Of a DNA stretch of 64,000 bases, positions 60,940 to 64,000 are shown one piece after another. The stretch comes from Liolophura sinensis. Taxonomy: Eukaryota > Mollusca > Polyplacophora > Chitonida > Chitonidae. A program made the translations under genes and the position numbers. Numbering within the stretch: the stretch's first letter is position 1; every line of letters starts with the position of its first letter. The notes beneath the pieces are model-generated. The model saw only the letters and a list, made by a program, of their open reading frames with translations. It did not search any database and was not told where the DNA came from. The stretch covers positions 27,187,764 through 27,251,763 of the forward strand of contig NC_088306.1 in NCBI RefSeq assembly GCF_032854445.1, read 5' to 3'.

Positions 60940-61500
60940 AGGTGGGTGAGTGTAATACAACACCTCAATTCAGCTTCAGGAGGGTGTAAGGTGGATGAGT
61001 GTGATACAAACACCTCAAATTCAGCTTCAGGAGGGTGTAGTAGGTGGGCGACTGTGATATCACACCTCAATTCAGCTTCAGGGAGGGTGTAAGGTGGATA
61101 AGTGTGATACAACACCTCAAATTCAGCTTCAGGAGGGTGTAAGGTGGATAATTGTGATACAACACCTCAAATTCAGCTTCAGGAGGGGTGTAAGGTGGAT
61201 AAGTGTGATACAACACCTCAAATTCAGCTTCAGGAGGGTGTAAGGTGGATGAGTGTGATACAACACCTCAAATTCAGCTTCAGGGAGGGTGTAAGGTGGA
61301 TAAGTGTGATACAACACCTCAAATTCAGCTTCAGGAGGGTGTAAGGTGGATAAGTGTGATACAACACCTCAAATTCAGCTTCAGGAGGGTGTAAGGTGGA
61401 TAAGTGTGATACAACACCTCAAATTCAGCTTCAGGAGGGTGTAAGGTGGATAAGTGTGATACAACACCTCAAATTCAGCTTCAGGAGGGTGTAAGGTGGG
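60940..61500. repeat. 50-bp tandem repeat, about 11 units
   Basis: Units contain GTAAGGTGGATAAGTGTGAT, ACAACACCTCAAATTCAGC and TTCAGGAGGG. Unit length is 50-51 bp, varying in the G run. It ends about 110 bp upstream of the Ig-domain gene's ATG. Confidence 0.95.
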
Positions 61501-61610
61501 CGACTGTGACATCACACCTCAAATTCCAGGGCCTGCAGAGTGCAACAGCTGCACTTATCTAACAGTCAACAGTTTCACACAGCTTGGGCATCACAGAAAA
61601 ATGGCCCTTT

Positions 61611-62111
61611 ATGGAATTTCATCTTACAATCTTCATACTTCTCATGACATGTTTTCTAGGTCAGAGCATGGAAGAAGAAATCCGCCTGATTCCTATAGGC
61701 TCGCACACTGTTGCCGGGGAGCTTGGCAAGGATTTAAAACTTGTGTGCAACAAACCTGCCGATGATGATGTGGTGTGGGTGCTGCCCTCTGGTGAACAGG
61801 CCAGCAACCAAACCACAAATCGAGTCACACAGGTGAACAGTAACCTTAGGATCGCAAATGTCACCTGGAACGACACAGGCACGTACATGTGTCTCATGGT
61901 TAAGGGACACCACAATGACACCCTTGTGTTCAAGGTATTCGAGATGCCGTCCTATTTCTACGAGGGCATTATCATCTTGGCCATTAACAGTGCTCTGTTA
62001 GTGCTGTTCCTTGTTTGCCTAATTGTTTCTACAATCAGGAACAGGCAAAAACGTAAACTAGAGAAATCAAGGAGGGCAAACTTTAAGAAAAGTCTACAGG
62101 TATATTCTTGA
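61611..62111 (+). CDS. Small single-Ig-domain type I membrane protein
   Basis: The ATG at 61611 gives MEFHLTIFILLMTCFLGQS, a good signal peptide. An Ig domain follows: Cys 46 (LKLVCNKP), Trp 56 (VVWVLPSG), an LRIANVT strand, and DTGTYMC with Cys 94. N-glycosylation sequons lie at 66, 83, 87 and 102. Residues about 119-142 (GIIILAINSALLVLFLVCLI) form one membrane helix, followed by a strongly basic tail (RNRQKRKLEKSRRANFKK). Length is 166 residues if the stop at 62109-62111 is used. CTACAG-GTATAT just before the stop is a plausible splice donor in phase 0, so the real tail may continue in later exons. It could be an adhesion or immune-type receptor subunit; no specific family was recognised. 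It points away from the ICE1-like gene. Confidence 0.75.
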   Translation: MEFHLTIFILLMTCFLGQSMEEEIRLIPIGSHTVAGELGKDLKLVCNKPADDDVVWVLPSGEQASNQTTNRVTQVNSNLRIANVTWNDTGTYMCLMVKGHHNDTLVFKVFEMPSYFYEGIIILAINSALLVLFLVCLIVSTIRNRQKRKLEKSRRANFKKSLQVYS

Positions 62112-62784
62112 TAGAAAGAAATAACTCAAATAAATTCCAAAGCTCTAAAACATATATACATGTATACTTAAACATTTTGAAAACACAGAATAGACAAACA
62201 ATTCTTGGAACTGAAAGGTGTTTAGTGTTAAAGGAAAACAGGTTTATCCGTCAACAAACCGCAGAAGACTATTGTCATTACCAGGATACATCTTCATCAC
62301 TTACAAACGGTTATGTTTGTCTCAATGTTGCGTCTTTTTTTTCTTTGCCTGATTTGCGTAAAACATTCCCATTCTTCTGTGTTATGAGTTTTCAAGGTGT
62401 GGCAGTATACATGGTAATAAACTACCTAATTTTGCCTATGACCAATATTAATTTTCATATTTTGTTGGGTTGTGAGAGTTATGATGTTTGGAAGGTACAT
62501 GTACGATGACATTTATTTGCAACCAAAAATGCTGTTTTTTGGGGGGTGAAATTTTGTCCTTTACCATTGCATGAAAAGAATTCAGTGTCAGATGTTAAAT
62601 AGCCCTTTTTTCTCAATTCTCTTCAAGAAAAAAAAATTGCAAATTGGACTACAATAATACTTTTTTGAAACGGAAGATCAGAAAAATCACGCCTGTAAAT
62701 ATTTTCCACACTGATGCCTAATTTTCTATGCATAATGAGACCTGCTATATTTCAGTTAAAACTTCAGTAAACCTGAGGATAGTT
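62112..62784. other. 3' UTR or intron of the Ig-domain gene
   Basis: AT-rich sequence without a clear exon. An open frame at 62108-62509 is Phe/Leu/Tyr-rich and not domain-like. Confidence 0.4.
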
Positions 62785-62886
62785 GTGGGTTCCCTGGGGC
62801 TCTGACTGGTTTCCTCCGACCACACTGCTGGTCGTTGTATAAGTGAAATATTCTTGAGCATGGCGTAAAGCACAAAGCAAATAAAT
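62785..62886 (+). mobile_element. SINE family 1, tail half
   Basis: GGTTTCCTCCGACCACACTG, AAGTGAAATATTCTTGAGCA and an AAATAAATAA tail match the plus-oriented copy at 43405. Confidence 0.8.
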
Positions 62887-62973
62887 AACTAAAACTTCAG
62901 TCTTCTGTAATCGCCATAGAACACAGGGTGCAAATATACTGTAGATATCACGAACCCATGTTACAAATAGAGT

Positions 62974-63292
62974 GAGCGAGTGCTTGGGGTTTAATGTCAT
63001 AATTAACATTTTTTCAGTTATATGATGACGACGACGGAATCCTTAGAGTGCATGTAATGTGCCTCCTTGTTGCAGGGTAGATTTCAACCGCTCCTTTACC
63101 TAGTGGTGCTTCACTGAGACGCCTTACTGAAGGCAAGTAAGCCGCCCTGCTCGAGCCATTATACTGATACGGGTCAACCAGTCGTTGCACGATCCATTTC
63201 ACGGTCTAAGGTGTGACCAGACCCAAAATTGACCCTGGATTTACCTTCCCTGAAGCGGACGTTTTACAACCAGTGCCATCGAGGCCTGTGTC
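62974..63292 (-). mobile_element. SINE family 2, copy with target-site duplication
   Basis: ACAAATAGAGT occurs just before (62963-62973) and just after (63293-63303) the element, marking its ends. The body matches the copies at 24580 and 58565, and a degraded tRNA-like head lies at the right (CGGACGTTTTACAACCAG). Confidence 0.85.
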
Positions 63293-63303
63293 ACAAATAG
63301 AGT

Positions 63304-64000
63304 ATCAGCCACTAACCTCATGATGTTTTCATTAACCATGTTTGTTTGCTCTGTTAGCCCTGAGGTACATGTATGTTATGCTTTGCTTTGTACGTGGCTC
63401 ATGGGCCTTAAGATGGAATAATACATGTAATACATGATACATCAAAATATATATCAATAGCTAGATGCCTGTGTGCATGTAGGTGCTAAACAATAATTAG
63501 AAATGTGTGCAGTCATACCACTGGTGCAATTTCAAACACACATCAGTTCACTGTATGATGACCACCATGTAAACATTCACCATGATATCTATATTCCAAT
63601 AAATCATGTGACCTGTTGAATATTATATTATATAATAATCAGTCTATAATTCCATATCTGATGTACTCTCTACACATTTACATGTAATTTCACCTGGTTA
63701 GAAATCCTAAAACTATGTGATCACTGTTACTTGATACATATTCCTGACAAAAAAAATGTTATGAAAAATAAATCTCTGCAAACTTGTATACTTTTATTTC
63801 TCCCTTATTTTATTTGTTTCTAACATTTGATTGGTTTATTTAAATCAAAACTTTACCCACAAACCATGTGTGATGTGCTGACATGCACACTATATGCCCG
63901 AAATGACCATAAATTTTGTTCATGGCTAACATGCTCGTTTTCCTTGATTTTGAGAGTTCTACTGATTGTACAAAGGTGTTTTGAGGTTTGCTTTTAACAA
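63304..64000. other. No gene seen
   Basis: AT-rich sequence to the window edge without repeats or protein-like frames. Confidence 0.5.

Overview
The window reads as metazoan nuclear DNA, most likely from a mollusc and perhaps a bivalve. The grounds are AT-rich, intron-rich sequence, two tRNA-headed SINE families of a type I associate with molluscan genomes, a Tc1 transposon, a Ty3/gypsy retrotransposon and many minisatellites. The species assignment is inference.

Positions 1-9447 hold no convincing gene. They are a mosaic of old dispersed repeats (families called R1 and R2 here), three tandem arrays (39, ~43 and 28 bp units) and a few coding-like fragments of unknown origin (about 1224-1512, 5560-5937, 6089-6448). 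Positions 9448-18410 are a nested mobile-element block: a Tc1-type transposon with an intact DD34E transposase was split in its 3' flank by a 7.4 kb Ty3/gypsy element. The two 1163 bp LTRs of that element look identical, and it has a tRNA-Leu-type primer site, a polypurine tract, gag with a CCHC knuckle, and protease-RT-RNase H-integrase. Its gag changes frame once, and gag and pol are separated by a single in-frame UGA.

Positions 18411-28157 are gene-poor: an inverted R1 repeat (20385-21345), a 40 bp satellite of about 27 units (21405-22486) and two SINEs.

From 28158 to at least 51182, probably 57581, lies one large minus-strand gene rebuilt by splice sites and phase. It has an N-terminal coiled coil, a 3816 nt central exon (acidic, Ser/Pro-rich, with basic RKKRKSS motifs and LSPLPPSP repeats) and a helical C-terminal part spread over small exons. 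It most resembles little elongation complex subunit 1 (ICE1), a scaffold for snRNA transcription; this naming is tentative. Two very small exons are predicted, and one exon carries an apparent 1-nt frameshift. Its introns hold long minisatellites (55, 65, 18, ~40 and 43 bp units) and SINEs.

The right end (58-64 kb) has SINEs, two adjacent arrays that both have a 50 bp period, and a plus-strand gene at 61611-62111 for a small secreted-then-anchored protein with one Ig domain and one membrane helix. No rRNA, free-standing tRNA gene, CRISPR array or bacterial-type operon was seen.
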